The notes: generated from the sequence alone by a model not told the origin. Shown: positions 49,005-58,522, counted from the first letter of the stretch. The stretch: 64,000 nt of DNA from JAOPZW01 sp963707695 (GCA_963707695.1 CAVPQY010000002.1:310001-374000), one strand, 5' to 3'. Numbers and translations: made by a program.

Positions 49005-49583
49005 ATGAACGCGACCTACACCTTCGACGTCTTCTCGAGCCTCGACGGCTACGGCGCCGCCGGCGCCACGTGGACCGGCTACTGGGGCAAGCAAGGCCCC
49101 GAGTTGCTCGACCACCGCCTCGCCTTGTACGGCCCGGAGCAGCGGATGGTCTTCGGGGCCAACACGCATCGGCTGTTCGCACGGATGCTGGCCTCGAGCA
49201 CCGAGGAGTCCGAAGTCCGTGACCCATGGGTCACCCGGATGTGGAAGCTGCCGGCGACGGTGGTGTCGACGACGCTGGAGGAACCCCTCGACTGGCCGAA
49301 GGCGACCGTCGTCAGCGGTGACGCCGTCGACGTCGTCGCCCGGCTGAAGGAGGAGTCCGAGGTGCCGTTGCGCTCGCACGGCAGCCTGTCGATGAACCGG
49401 GCGCTGATGGCCGCCGGTCTGGTCGACCGCGTCCAGGTGACGCTCTTTCCGGTCATCACCGGTCAGACCGGGCTCGACCCCATCTTCCAGGGTGCGGCCG
49501 ACTTCGACCTCGAGCTGATCGAGAGCCGGACGCTCGACGGCCACATCCAGGAGCTCGTCTACCGGCCGACCCTGCACGTCTGA
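49005..49583 (+). CDS. RibD C-terminal / dihydrofolate reductase-like protein
   Basis: 192 residues. TFDVFSSLDGYGAAGATWTGYWGKQGPELLDHRLALYGPEQRMVFGANTHRLFARML is the usual start of the DHFR-like family with the RibD C-terminal fold; KLPATVVSTTLEEPLDWPKATVVSGDAVDVVARLK and SHGSLSMNRALMAAGLVDRVQVTLFPVITGQTGLDPIF follow. It binds NADPH and reduces an unknown substrate. GAGGAGAGCACC precedes the ATG. It stands alone. Confidence 0.88.
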   Translation: MNATYTFDVFSSLDGYGAAGATWTGYWGKQGPELLDHRLALYGPEQRMVFGANTHRLFARMLASSTEESEVRDPWVTRMWKLPATVVSTTLEEPLDWPKATVVSGDAVDVVARLKEESEVPLRSHGSLSMNRALMAAGLVDRVQVTLFPVITGQTGLDPIFQGAADFDLELIESRTLDGHIQELVYRPTLHV

Positions 49584-50167
49584 GCGCGTCCATGCGGGTG
49601 CAGAGGCTCCCTCGACCCGGCGCTGCGTGGGCAGAGCGCGAGCGCGCTGGCCGGCCGCGTCGCGTTCCCCGCTTGATCGAGCCCGCTGGTCGGGCCATGC
49701 GCCCGCCGGCTGCCGCCTCGTCCGCGGCGGAAGCGGCTCCCATGTCCCGGGTATGGCGCACCGCAGATCGAAACCGGCGGCGTTCGCAGTCCTCATCTCG
49801 AAGGAGACCTTCCGTGTCCACGACGGAGGACCTGCCAGCGCGCCAGACGCGGAGCGAGCCGTGGCGACACCGTTCGACCGCGCCCAACGTAAAGGCCACC
49901 TGACGGCGAACGATGCCCAACAGGCCGCTGAGCTTTCGCCTGTGTGCCATCGACCCACACATCAGAGCAGCGGTCTCCACGGACGCTGAGACCGGTCGCG
50001 GAAAGCCCAGCTGGCGTCGGTGCCACTGCCGCATCCCATGCGAGGCAGCCGTCAGCCGCTCCAGCTCGGCGCTGCCGCCTTCTCGCCCGAAGCAGCGCCG
50101 TCCCGGGCACCAGCTGACCACTGCTTCTCGTCCGAAGCGAGAGCGTCCACACCGGGCGGGGCTCTCG
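49584..50167. other. Non-coding stretch, no clear gene
   Basis: About 580 bases with only frames of poor codon bias. A 29-codon frame (49814-49903, GTG after AAGGAG, peptide VSTTEDLPARQTRSEPW) has a good ribosome site but no similarity that I know. The stretch separates a plus-strand gene from the end of a minus-strand gene. Confidence 0.45.
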
Positions 50168-50920
50168 TCAGTGTGTGACGCTCACCAGCTCGAAGGTCTC
50201 GTGCTGACCCTTGACCACGCGCTCAGCCACCTCACCGATGCCGCGCACGAAGTACTTCCGCTCGGTCTGCGGCTCCAGCGGGCTGCGCTCGCTGGTCACG
50301 AGCACGTTGTGAAAGGTCCCGTACAGGACGGTCAGGCGAGCCAACCGCGGCACCACGCGCGCCTGGTCGAGCGCCTCGCCGGGGGCGTAGTGCTCTTGGC
50401 GGTAGGCGTCACCCGTCTGGGGATGCGCCGGCATGATGATCCCCGGCAGCGCGCCGTCGACGCCCCACTCCCACGAGTCGCCGGCGCGGACGAGCTTGCC
50501 GTGCTGGCGCTCGTATGACGCCTCGCCGAGATACCAGACGTTGCCCCAGCGGTCCTGCGCATACCAGTCGTCGGTGCGCTCCGCGACGTGCCCGCGCTCG
50601 GAAACCATGTCGCGCACGATCGTCGCGCGGACGCCCTGGATGGTCTTCGTGCGATGCAGGACGTGCTCGACGTCCCGCTGCGGTGTCTTTCCACGCACGC
50701 CCTCGAAGCGCATGCGCGCGCCTGGTTTGTACGGCAGCCATGGGTTGTCCACGCCGGTGACGAACTCGGACGGGCTGATCCGCGGCGCGTACGGCTCGCT
50801 CAACGGAGCGAGCACGCCGGGCCGGGGCGATTCGGCGGCCGGCGCGGCGCGGGCGACGGCGGCAGTCAGGGTGAGGGTGATCGTGCACAGCGGCAGCGCG
50901 AGATGGACCGCTCGGGTCAT
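50168..50920 (-). CDS. Secreted conserved hypothetical protein
   Basis: 250 residues with a signal peptide (1-26, cleavage near AVARAAPA). The mature part reads FVTGVDNPWLPYKPGARMRFEGVRG, VRATIVRDMVSERGHVAERTDDWYAQDRWGNVWYLGEASYER, SWEWGVDGALPGIIMPAHPQTGDAYRQEHYAPGEALDQARV and ERKYFVRGIGEVAERVVKG. I have seen similar exported proteins in many bacteria, with no function known. GGAGGAGG precedes the ATG and a TATAAC box lies 32 bases upstream. It stands alone. Confidence 0.82.
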   Translation of the reverse strand: MTRAVHLALPLCTITLTLTAAVARAAPAAESPRPGVLAPLSEPYAPRISPSEFVTGVDNPWLPYKPGARMRFEGVRGKTPQRDVEHVLHRTKTIQGVRATIVRDMVSERGHVAERTDDWYAQDRWGNVWYLGEASYERQHGKLVRAGDSWEWGVDGALPGIIMPAHPQTGDAYRQEHYAPGEALDQARVVPRLARLTVLYGTFHNVLVTSERSPLEPQTERKYFVRGIGEVAERVVKGQHETFELVSVTH

Positions 50921-50952
50921 CTGGTGCCTCCTCCAGACGTGTCGTGGCGCCG

Positions 50953-50958
50953 GTTATA
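50953..50958 (-). promoter_or_regulatory. Minus-10 box TATAAC of the secreted protein gene
   Basis: TATAAC on the minus strand, 32 bases before ATG 50920; rare AT-rich site in this GC-rich window. Confidence 0.45.
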
Positions 50959-51256
50959 GCGTTCAGAGCCTGAAAGAACCGTGAGCGCATCCTGCGCTTC
51001 GATCGGGCTCCGCCACTTGCCGCGTTCGCCTGGGTGCGGGGTGCGAGCGGTGCGCCGCGAGCGTGCTGCGTTCCATGGAGGCTGTTGCGGAAAGGGGCTC
51101 AGAATCGTTGAGCCACCAACGGTGGGAGTCGGCGCGAGCGGCGCGGCTTGCTTGACGAGTGGGTCGCCAGTACGGTCGGATGAGCCGGCCTTGAGCGTGC
51201 GTTGGGGACGTACGTGGCGCGCGCGGTCGGGCAAGGGACCGGAGGAGGCCGGGGGC
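50959..51256. other. Intergenic stretch with hairpin and half of a diverged repeat
   Basis: Contains GGCTCA (51096-51101) paired with TGAGCC (51109-51114), and a 30-base element at 51064-51095 that is similar to 52304-52334 on the other side of the MOSC gene. No gene seen. Confidence 0.4.
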
Positions 51257-52147
51257 GTGAGCGCGCGTGAGGTTGTAGGCACCGTCGGAGCGTTGTGGCG
51301 ATTCCCGGTCAAGTCGATGCTCGGCGAGGAGCTCGACGAGGTCGACTTGAGCGAGGGCGGGGTCGTCGGCGACCGCGCCTACGCGCTCCGAGACCGGGAA
51401 ACCGGCAAGGTCGCGAGCGCGAAGCACCCGAAGCTGTGGCCCGACCTGCTCGGGTGTCGGGCGACGTTCGTCGACGAGCCGCGCGCGGACGACGAGCTGC
51501 CACCGGTGCGGATCGAACTCGCCGACGGCACCTCGGTGCTGAGCGACGCGCCGGACGTCGATGCCGTCTTGTCGCGCTTCTTCGGCCGCGACGTGGAGTT
51601 GGCGCATGCCGCGCAGAACGGCTACACGATCGACCAGTACCACCCCGACGAGGAGAACTTCGATCCTGAAGGACACCGCGACGAGGTCGCCGAAGCGCGT
51701 CTCGGTGCGGCGTTCTTCAACGAGCGGGGGCTCCCGTCCGCGGTCCCCGAGGGCTCGTTCTTCGACCTCTTCCCGCTCAGCGTCCTCACCACGTCGAGTC
51801 TGGACGAGTTGGGCGAACTCGAACCACGGAGCCGCTGGGACGCACGCCGATTTCGCATGAATGTGATCGTCGAGACCCCCGCGCGCGGGTTCGTCGAGAA
51901 CGAGTGGCTCGGTCGCACCCTCGCGATCGGCGACGACGTGCAGATCGGCGTGGCCCTGCCAGACCCTCGCTGCGTCATGCCGAGCCTCGCGCAGGAGGAC
52001 CTTCCGAGGGATCCAGGGGTTCTCAAGGCCCTCGCCCGGCACAACAGGATCGACGTCGCGGGCGCGCTCTACCCCTGCGCCGGCGTCTATGCCGTCGCGG
52101 AAGCGACAGGCAAGATCCGCAAGGACGAGCGTGTCAGCCTGGCCTGA
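51257..52147 (+). CDS. MOSC-domain protein with N-terminal beta-barrel
   Basis: 296 residues. VVGTVGALWRFPVKSMLGEELDEVDLSEGGVVGDRAYALRD is the MOSC N-terminal barrel; the MOSC domain follows with FFDLFPLSVLTTSSLDELGEL, RFRMNVIVETPARGFVENEWLGRTLAIGDDVQIGVALPDPRCVMPSLAQEDLPRDPGVLKALAR. The Cys in DPRCVMPSLAQ is the expected molybdenum-cofactor sulfur-related Cys. Such proteins reduce N-hydroxylated compounds or carry sulfur to Moco. GTG 51257 has GGAGGAGG upstream. No Moco synthesis gene lies nearby. Confidence 0.9.
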   Translation: MSAREVVGTVGALWRFPVKSMLGEELDEVDLSEGGVVGDRAYALRDRETGKVASAKHPKLWPDLLGCRATFVDEPRADDELPPVRIELADGTSVLSDAPDVDAVLSRFFGRDVELAHAAQNGYTIDQYHPDEENFDPEGHRDEVAEARLGAAFFNERGLPSAVPEGSFFDLFPLSVLTTSSLDELGELEPRSRWDARRFRMNVIVETPARGFVENEWLGRTLAIGDDVQIGVALPDPRCVMPSLAQEDLPRDPGVLKALARHNRIDVAGALYPCAGVYAVAEATGKIRKDERVSLA

Positions 52148-52588
52148 GCACGCCGACCGCGGCCGGGCTCCCGACGGCCGGCCTTCCGTCTGAGTTCCCG
52201 GACCTGGACGTCAGCCACTCCCGCAACGGACGACAAGCAGCATCCGCGGGTCATGGGCGCGTCGCGGTTGTCTGACGGACGTTCGACCTATCTGGCCTGA
52301 CTTCTGCTTTCCATCGAGGCCGTCGCGAAAGGTCCAGGGCGTTTCCGTGGAGACGCCGGCCGGCTCTTGTTGAGCGGCGGCGCGGCGGCGGCGGGCGCCG
52401 CGCCCGCTCGGGCCGCGGTGCCTTGAGTCGGCTGGAGTCCGGCGGAATGAGAACCGGGGTGCCGCGCGCGACGATGTTCTGGATCTGTTCGAGGTGCCAG
52501 TGCCTGACTCGTCTCAATCGCGCCGGACGGAGGGGCCTTGATGTGGCAGCCTCGCGTGGAAGCGAGCCGCTCGACGTGCGCCGCGGAG
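52148..52588. other. Non-coding stretch
   Basis: About 440 bases without a convincing gene. The 52304-52334 element (TTCTGCTTTCCATCGAGGCC and on) resembles the one at 51064. Short frames on both strands have poor codon bias. Confidence 0.4.
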
Positions 52589-53065
52589 CTAGACCGCCAG
52601 CTCCCATTCCTTGACGCGCAGGACGTTCCCGTCCTCGTCCGCATCATCGATCTCTCGCACCATCGCGAAGCCCGCCTTTTCGAGCACGCGGCCGCTCTCG
52701 GGGCGCTCGAGCGGCGTGTGGGCCACGATGCGACGCACTTCGGAGGCCTCGCGCGCCTTCGTCACGAGTCCCTCGACGGCCGCGGTCGCGTGCCCGCGGT
52801 TCCACTGCGACTCGACCACGGCGTAGCCGATCTCGATTGTCCCCTCCTCATCGACGAACGCGCCACCGATCTCGCCGAGCACGAGGTCATCCTCAGGACG
52901 CTGGAGGAAGTAGGGGCCGAACTGCCCCACGGCGCCGACGCACTGCGCCACGCCCGCGGAGAACTCCGTCGGGTAGTCGTCAGCGACGCGCACGCCGCCG
53001 GGCCGCTCGCCGGCGAGGATCGCGTCGGCCGCGTCGCGCGTCATCTCACGGAGCACGATGGTCAT
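52589..53065 (-). CDS. GNAT-family N-acetyltransferase (RimJ/RimL type)
   Basis: 158 residues. FGPYFLQRPEDDLVLGEIGGAFVDEEGTIEIGYAVVESQWNRGHATAAVEGLVTKARE has the RimJ/L-like core, with NRGHATAAV as acetyl-CoA loop, followed by RRIVAHTPLERPESGRVLEKAGFAMVREIDD. The family acetylates protein N-termini, aminoglycosides or small amines. ATG 53065 lies exactly 6 bases after a TAGGAT box, a leaderless start. Confidence 0.88.
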   Translation of the reverse strand: MTIVLREMTRDAADAILAGERPGGVRVADDYPTEFSAGVAQCVGAVGQFGPYFLQRPEDDLVLGEIGGAFVDEEGTIEIGYAVVESQWNRGHATAAVEGLVTKAREASEVRRIVAHTPLERPESGRVLEKAGFAMVREIDDADEDGNVLRVKEWELAV

Positions 53066-53071
53066 CCCGCG

Positions 53072-53077
53072 ATCCTA
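53072..53077 (-). promoter_or_regulatory. Leaderless minus-10 box of the GNAT gene
   Basis: TAGGAT on the minus strand, 6 bases before ATG 53065. Confidence 0.5.
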
Positions 53078-53443
53078 AGACTGGCGAGGACGATCGCCTC
53101 CGCGATCGACGAGTGGTGTGGGCGACAGCCTCTATCCACAGCAGCAGCCGAACCGGGCGGCCACCGGGAAGGTCAGAGCTCCGTGCGTGGAGGCACTCGG
53201 GCAGGACGCCAGGGCCCGGTCGCCGACCTGGTCTGGATGGTCGAAGGTCGCGAACCACAGGCGCGTCCGGCGACATTCGCGGCGGCGCATGATGAGTCGA
53301 GGGGCGCGCACCCACCTGGGGCGGTGCGCCCCGCGCGCCGACAGCGCAGCGTCCGGCCGAGATGGAGGTGTGGACGGGGTAGCTCTCGGGGGTTGCTCGA
53401 TCACGTTCCATTCGGCCGGGGCGGGTCTTGCCCGCCGCGCGCT
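53078..53443. other. Non-coding stretch
   Basis: About 365 bases between the GNAT promoter and the GFA gene; no gene, repeat or RNA that I can support. Confidence 0.4.
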
Positions 53444-53860
53444 CTAGCCGTAGCGGCTTGCGACGTGGCGCGGGAGGCCGTCGTTCGGAATCGGCTCCCA
53501 CGTCGCCGCGGAGCCCACCCACGAACGCACCGACGGCCGGACCCCTGGGTCGCTGTCGAACGTGCCCATGCGCACGGCGATCCACTCCGGATGCTTGTCG
53601 TTGCGCGCGAAGATGGACGAGCCGCAGACGCCGCAGAACCACTTCTCGCCCCCGTCCTCGGGCTTCCAGCACTTCAGGACGTCGTCTCCCGCAACGACGC
53701 GGAACGATTCGACCGCAGCGTGGGCGCTCGGCGATGCTGCGGCACCAGACCTTCGCTGGCACCGACGGCAGTGGCAGTAGCTCGCCCCGAGGAGTTCGGT
53801 CGTCACCTCGTATCGCACCGTGCCGCAGTTGCAGCCTCCCGTTATCGGAAGCGCCGTCAT
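53444..53860 (-). CDS. GFA-family (glutathione-dependent formaldehyde-activating-like) zinc protein
   Basis: 138 residues. The zinc Cys pattern is complete: GGCNCGTVRYEV (Cys-x-Cys), SYCHCRRCQRRSGAAAS (Cys-x-Cys-x2-Cys) and WFCGVCGSSIFAR (Cys-x2-Cys). The Gfa fold binds one or two zinc ions; some members bind glutathione and act on formaldehyde, many are of unknown role. ATG 53860 is preferred over ATG 53869. It stands alone. Confidence 0.9.
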   Translation of the reverse strand: MTALPITGGCNCGTVRYEVTTELLGASYCHCRRCQRRSGAAASPSAHAAVESFRVVAGDDVLKCWKPEDGGEKWFCGVCGSSIFARNDKHPEWIAVRMGTFDSDPGVRPSVRSWVGSAATWEPIPNDGLPRHVASRYG

Positions 53861-54044
53861 CGGTCCCATTGTCGCGGATTCGCCACCTGCCGACCATCGT
53901 CGATCGAGTGCGCCTCCCGCTTGCCGTCCACCCGAACGCGCCCTCGCGGTCGGCGATGAAGCCGTCCACCCGATACGAGGCGATGAGGGCCGCCTGCGGA
54001 AGACATCTGGCCTGCGAGACGGGGCGGGCGACGGCGGCCGTGGC

Positions 54045-54782
54045 TCAGCGGTTGTGGTTGACGACCTCGACGTTGTGCCCGTCGGGGTCCAGGACGAACG
54101 CGCCGTAGTAGCCCGGGTGGTAGACGGCGCGCTCGCCGGGTCCGCCGTGGTCCTCGTAGCCGGCGGCGAGCGCGGCGGCGTGGAACGCCCGCACGGTCGC
54201 GTCGTCCTGCGCCGTGAACGCGAGGTGGACGTGCTCGGTGAGCGGCCGCTCGTCGCAGATCAGCGAGAAGCCGAGGCCCTCGCCGACCATCTGGACGTGG
54301 TCGGACTCGTCCACGCCGATCCGCAGCCCGGCGTGCGGGGCGATCGTCGTGTAGAAGCGCTTGGAGGCGGCGACGTCGCGGACGCGGATCCAGAGGTGGT
54401 CGATGCAGGCGTCGGGCACGGGGTCCTCGCGCTCCGCACGGACCGCCTCCGCGCTGTTGCCATCCGGGTCGAGCAGGAGGCCGCCGTAGCAGTCCGGGCC
54501 GTAGATCGTGCGCGGGCCGGGCGCCCCGACGCCGCGGTAGCCCGCCTCGATCCCCGCCCGCCAGAAGGCGTCCACCGCCTCGCGCGACGGCGCGCGGAAG
54601 CCGACGTGCAGGCCGCGGGTCACGGGGTGCTCGTCGTCCGTCGGCCCGATGTCCCAGTCGTCCCACTCGACGAGCTCGGCGTCCGCGTGACTCGGCTCGG
54701 CGCCCAGCACGGAGAGGACGGTGCGGTAGAAGCGCTCGGACGCGGCGAGATCCGCGACGGCGATCCCGACGTGGTCGAACAC
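54045..54782 (-). CDS. Two-domain VOC protein
   Basis: 245 residues with two VOC modules: VFDHVGIAVADLAASERFYRTVLSVLGAEP to YGGLLLDPDGNSAEAV (1-120) and IDHLWIRVRDVAASKRFYTTIAPHAGLRIG to YGAFVLDPDGHNVEVVNHNR (about 130-245). Both have the DPDG end with the Glu ligand, so the pair could form one metal site. The modules look like an internal duplication. The substrate is unknown. GTG 54782 lies 7 bases after a TAGCCT box. Confidence 0.88.
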   Translation of the reverse strand: MFDHVGIAVADLAASERFYRTVLSVLGAEPSHADAELVEWDDWDIGPTDDEHPVTRGLHVGFRAPSREAVDAFWRAGIEAGYRGVGAPGPRTIYGPDCYGGLLLDPDGNSAEAVRAEREDPVPDACIDHLWIRVRDVAASKRFYTTIAPHAGLRIGVDESDHVQMVGEGLGFSLICDERPLTEHVHLAFTAQDDATVRAFHAAALAAGYEDHGGPGERAVYHPGYYGAFVLDPDGHNVEVVNHNR

Positions 54783-54789
54783 GCCGCCG

Positions 54790-54795
54790 AGGCTA
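54790..54795 (-). promoter_or_regulatory. Leaderless minus-10 box of the two-domain VOC gene
   Basis: TAGCCT on the minus strand, 7 bases before GTG 54782. Confidence 0.4.
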
Positions 54796-54991
54796 CCGGT
54801 GGGGGGACCGCTCGATCGGGAAGCAGGAGGAACGCAGCCTCCACGCGCCACTTCCCCTGCCTACCAGGAGCTCCGGGCCGCGATCACGCGGGACGCGACG
54901 TCCGTGCGCGCCACGAGCGGCAGCCCATGGCCGCGACGGGGTCCTGTGACCACCGCGCCTCGCTCGCTCCCGGGGGCCGGAGGTCGGCGCG

Positions 54992-55429
54992 TCAGGGGGC
55001 CGGCAGCTCGGCGGCGCCGCTCGAGATGGATCCGTCCGGGTCACCGGCCGACGGGCGGCGAGGGCTCGTGCACACGGTGTGGCAGTCGACCTGCCGTCCC
55101 GCCAGCAGTCGGATGATCGACACCCCTGAGCAGCGGGCTGTGGGCTCGGGGCGGTCGATCGCCGGGCTCCCGGCCGTCGCGCGCCAGCGGCAGACGACGC
55201 GATCGTCCTCGGCGATCTGGTCCTCGATCGTGACGTGGAGGTCCGGATGGGCGTGGCGTCGGCTCGCGACGAGTCGGCGCATGCCCTCCGGCCCGCGCAC
55301 GCAGCTGGGCAGGCCGGAGACGTGGCCGGCGTAGTCGGCGGCCAGGAGCTCGTCGATGACCTCCAGGCGTCCCTCGTTCCACACCGCCTGCACGAACAGC
55401 CGGACCGTGCGCTTGTTGAGCTCGCTCAC
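54992..55429 (-). CDS. SnoaL-like ester cyclase family protein, possibly altered C-terminus
   Basis: 145 residues from GTG 55429. ELNKRTVRLFVQAVWNEGRLEVIDELLAADYAGHVSG, GPEGMRRLVASRRHAHPDLHVTIEDQIAEDDRVVCRWRATAG and CSGVSIIRLLAGRQVDCHTV are the SnoaL/polyketide-cyclase-like NTF2 fold. The last strand helix of the family usually ends in W-D-x-x-G-L; here the last 30 residues read TSPRRPSAGDPDGSISSG and do not fit, so a frame change near 55080 is possible. It is divergent from the large LAL regulator with about 120 bases between. Confidence 0.78.
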   Translation of the reverse strand: MSELNKRTVRLFVQAVWNEGRLEVIDELLAADYAGHVSGLPSCVRGPEGMRRLVASRRHAHPDLHVTIEDQIAEDDRVVCRWRATAGSPAIDRPEPTARCSGVSIIRLLAGRQVDCHTVCTSPRRPSAGDPDGSISSGAAELPAP

Positions 55430-55535
55430 GCCGTCCACGCGCCGGAGGATCCCGGCGACGGGGCGGCGCCACCAGGGAGGATCCCCGTGGGTTTCCCCGC
55501 GGGTTTCGGCCGTCGGCGTGCCACGGCAGGCGGTG

Positions 55536-55541
55536 TATCGT
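55536..55541 (+). promoter_or_regulatory. Leaderless minus-10 box of the large LAL regulator
   Basis: TATCGT, 6 bases before GTG 55548. Confidence 0.4.
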
Positions 55542-55547
55542 CGCCTG

Positions 55548-58364
55548 GTGGGCATGGTCGGAGCTCCGCTCGAGCGCGAGCGGGAGCTTGGAACGTTGCG
55601 CGAGGGACTCGATCGCGCGGCCGGCGGCGAGGGGACGCTCGTGCTGATCGAGGGGCCCGCCGGCGTGGGCAAGTCCGAGCTCGTCCGCGAGGCGCGGGGC
55701 GTGGCGGAGCGGACGGGGGTGCTGGCGGTGGAGGCCAGGGGCTCGGAGCTCGAGCGGGCGTTCGCCTTCGGCGTCGTGCGCCAGCTGCTGGAGCCGGTCA
55801 TCAACGGACCGGCGGGACGCGCGGGCCTGTTCGCCGGCGCCGCCGGTCCCGCGAAGCGTCTGTTCGGGTCGCACGACGGCCGCGTGCGTGCGGGCGGCGA
55901 CGGCTTCGAGGCCCTGCACAGCCTGTACTGGCTGGTGGTGAACCTCGCCGACCGCGGCCCGCTGGCGATCCTGGTCGACGACTGCCAGTGGGCGGATCGG
56001 GAGTCGTTGCGGTTCGTCGGCTACCTGGCGCAGCGGATCGAGGGGCTGCCGATCGCGGTGGTGCTCGCGGGACGGCCGCCCGACGCGGTGGAGGACGAGG
56101 CGGCGTCGCTGTGGTCGCAGGTCGGGTCCCGTCCGTCTGCGATCGTCCTGTACCCGCGGCCGCTCAGCGAGCCGGCGGCGGTGGCGCTGGCCCGGGAGCG
56201 TCTGGGTGCGGAAGCCGACGAGGCGTTCTGCCGGGCGTGCCATGTCGCGACCGGCGGCAACCCGCTGTTCCTGCGCGAGCTGCTGCGGGCGCTCGAGGCC
56301 GCACGGGTGGTCCCGTCCGCCGCCGCCGCAAGCGCCGTGCAGGCCGTTGGGCCGGCGGCCGTGAGCCGGTTCGTGCTGCATCGGCTCGGCGCGCTCGGCG
56401 CCTCGGCGACGGAGCTGGCCCGCGCGGTCGCGGTGCTCGGGGACGGCAGCGAGCCGGAGCTCGCCGCCCGGGTGTCGGGCCTGCCCGCGGCGGTCGCCCG
56501 CGACGCGGCCGACGACCTGGTCCGGGCCGACATCTTCGCGCGCGGCGAGCGCCTGGCGTTCGTGCACCCGATCGTGCGGGCGGCGCTGTACGAGGACCTC
56601 CTGCCGGGCGAGCGTCACGCGCGCCACGCCGCGGTCGCCCACACCCTGGCCCGCGCGGGCGCCTCGCCCGAGCGGATCACCGCGCACCTCGTGCGCACCA
56701 CGCCGACCGGCGACCCCGACCGGGTGCGGACGCTGCGGTCGGCGGCCGACGGCGCGGCGCATCACGGCGCTCTGAGCGCCGCCGTCGCGTGGCTGCGCCG
56801 GGCGCTCGCCGAGTCGCCGGCCGAGCAGCAGCGCGGCGAGATCCTGTGCGACCTCGGCCGTTGGGAGGTCGCGGCGATGCAGTTCGAGGCCGCCGAGGAG
56901 CATCTGCGCGCCTGCCTGACGTCGGGCGCCGACCTGCCGACGCGCGCCGACGCGGCGGCGACGTTCGCCCGGTGCGCGGTCGTCTCGGGTGGTCGCTCCG
57001 CGGAGGCGGCGGCCGATGCCCTGGCCACGCTGGGCGACGAGCTTCGCCCGGTCGACGCGGAGCGCGCGCTCGGGCTGGGCTCGGAGCTGGTGACCCTCGC
57101 CATCGGGGTCCCGCGCCTGCGCGGACTTCTCGCCGGGCAGCTGCAGCGCTTCCGCGCCGAGGCGGCCGGTCACCCCGGCTTCGAGGCGGTGGCGAGGATC
57201 TACGACGCCCACCAGCAGCTGTGGCGCGGCGGCTGTGCGGCGACCGCAGCGGAGGCGACCCAGGAGGCCCTCGCCGCCGGCCTGCCGCCGGGGACGGAGA
57301 CGAACGCCGGCCTTCTGGCGCTCTTCACGCTGCGCGACGCCGAGCGGCACGAGGTGGCGCTGCGGTTGCTCGACGCGGCGTCCGAGCAGGCCCGGCGCGA
57401 GGGCCACGCGACCCGTCAGGGCATCATCCACGTCCACCGCGCGGCGATCGCGCTCGCGGACGGGTCGCTGCACGACGCGCAGGTCGAGGCCGACACCGGG
57501 CTGCGGCTGGTCGACGAGCGCCACTTCCTGTTCCCGCTGCTGCTCGCGGTGGCGATCGTGGCGCACCTCGAACGCGGGACCCTGGCCGACGCGCTCGAGC
57601 TGGCCCGGCGCGGCGAGGCGCTCGAGCTGACCGCCGAGGGCACCTACGCCCAGCTGGAGCTCGCGGTCGCCCGTGCGCGCTTGCGGATCGCTCAGGGCGA
57701 CGTGCGCGGGGGCGCCGGCGACCTCGCCTGGTGGGGCAGGGAGGCCGAGGCTCTGGGCCTGCGCTGGCCCGCCACGTGGAAGGCCCACACGGCCCGCGCC
57801 TTGGCCTCGCTGGGCGAGCGCGAGACGGCCGCCGGCCTGGCCGGCGAGCAGCTCGAGGTCGCGCGACGCGTGGAGGCGCCCGGCGGGCTGGGAACGGCGT
57901 TGCGCGCCGCGGCGCACGCGGCGGACGAGCAGGACCGGCTCCCGCTGCTCGCGGAGGCCGTGTCGGTCCTGGAGCGCAGCTCGTTCCGGCTGGAGCTCGC
58001 GTACGCGCTGGTCGACCTCGGCCGCGAGCGCACGCGCGCCGGGCGGCGCCGCGAGGGCCGCGACGCCCAGCGCCGCGCCATCGCGCTCGCCGACGCCTGC
58101 GGCGCGCTGCCCCTGGCGCAGCAGGCCCGGACGGAGCTGCAGGCGGGCCCCGGTCGCCGCGCCCGGCTCGAGCTGACCGGTCGTGGGGCGCTGACCGCGG
58201 CCGAGTGGCGGGTGTGCCGCCAGGCGGTCGACGGGCGCACCAACCGCGAGATCGCACAGGCGCTGTTCGTGACCGAGAAGACGGTCGAGCGTCACCTCAG
58301 CAGCGCCTACCAGAAGCTCGCGATCCGCTCGCGCTTCCAGCTCGCGGCGGCGATCAGCGACTAG
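55548..58364 (+). CDS. Large LAL-type LuxR regulator with AAA ATPase domain
   Basis: 938 residues. Order: ATPase start LERERELGTLREGLDRAAGG and Walker A IEGPAGVGKSELVREA (34-49), Walker B LAILVDDCQWADRESLRFV (about 136-154), the arginine-finger region TGGNPLFLRELLRAL, long TPR-like helices (about 380-860), and LuxR HTH at the end: GRGALTAAEWRVCRQAVDGR and LFVTEKTVERHLSSAYQKL. This is the full LAL length. GTG 55548 fits the leaderless box; ATG 55554 is the alternative. It is followed by the MMPL gene 158 bases downstream, which could be a target. Confidence 0.93.
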   Translation: MGMVGAPLERERELGTLREGLDRAAGGEGTLVLIEGPAGVGKSELVREARGVAERTGVLAVEARGSELERAFAFGVVRQLLEPVINGPAGRAGLFAGAAGPAKRLFGSHDGRVRAGGDGFEALHSLYWLVVNLADRGPLAILVDDCQWADRESLRFVGYLAQRIEGLPIAVVLAGRPPDAVEDEAASLWSQVGSRPSAIVLYPRPLSEPAAVALARERLGAEADEAFCRACHVATGGNPLFLRELLRALEAARVVPSAAAASAVQAVGPAAVSRFVLHRLGALGASATELARAVAVLGDGSEPELAARVSGLPAAVARDAADDLVRADIFARGERLAFVHPIVRAALYEDLLPGERHARHAAVAHTLARAGASPERITAHLVRTTPTGDPDRVRTLRSAADGAAHHGALSAAVAWLRRALAESPAEQQRGEILCDLGRWEVAAMQFEAAEEHLRACLTSGADLPTRADAAATFARCAVVSGGRSAEAAADALATLGDELRPVDAERALGLGSELVTLAIGVPRLRGLLAGQLQRFRAEAAGHPGFEAVARIYDAHQQLWRGGCAATAAEATQEALAAGLPPGTETNAGLLALFTLRDAERHEVALRLLDAASEQARREGHATRQGIIHVHRAAIALADGSLHDAQVEADTGLRLVDERHFLFPLLLAVAIVAHLERGTLADALELARRGEALELTAEGTYAQLELAVARARLRIAQGDVRGGAGDLAWWGREAEALGLRWPATWKAHTARALASLGERETAAGLAGEQLEVARRVEAPGGLGTALRAAAHAADEQDRLPLLAEAVSVLERSSFRLELAYALVDLGRERTRAGRRREGRDAQRRAIALADACGALPLAQQARTELQAGPGRRARLELTGRGALTAAEWRVCRQAVDGRTNREIAQALFVTEKTVERHLSSAYQKLAIRSRFQLAAAISD

Positions 58365-58522
58365 CTCGACACGGCCGCCCCGGCGCGGTCGCGAAACCGT
58401 AGGGGAAAGACACGGGGTTCCCCGCTTGTCGCGGGATCGGCCCGCGCCGACGATGCGCCTCAGCCGACAAGAGCGTCGGTGCAGCACCCGCCGAACCCAC
58501 GGTTCTCACCGCAGGAGCGATC

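Noticed and set aside
55041..58487. Minus-strand open frame of about 1,150 codons opposite the LAL regulator
   Set aside because: Shadow of the plus-strand gene at 55548, which has full ATPase and HTH motifs.
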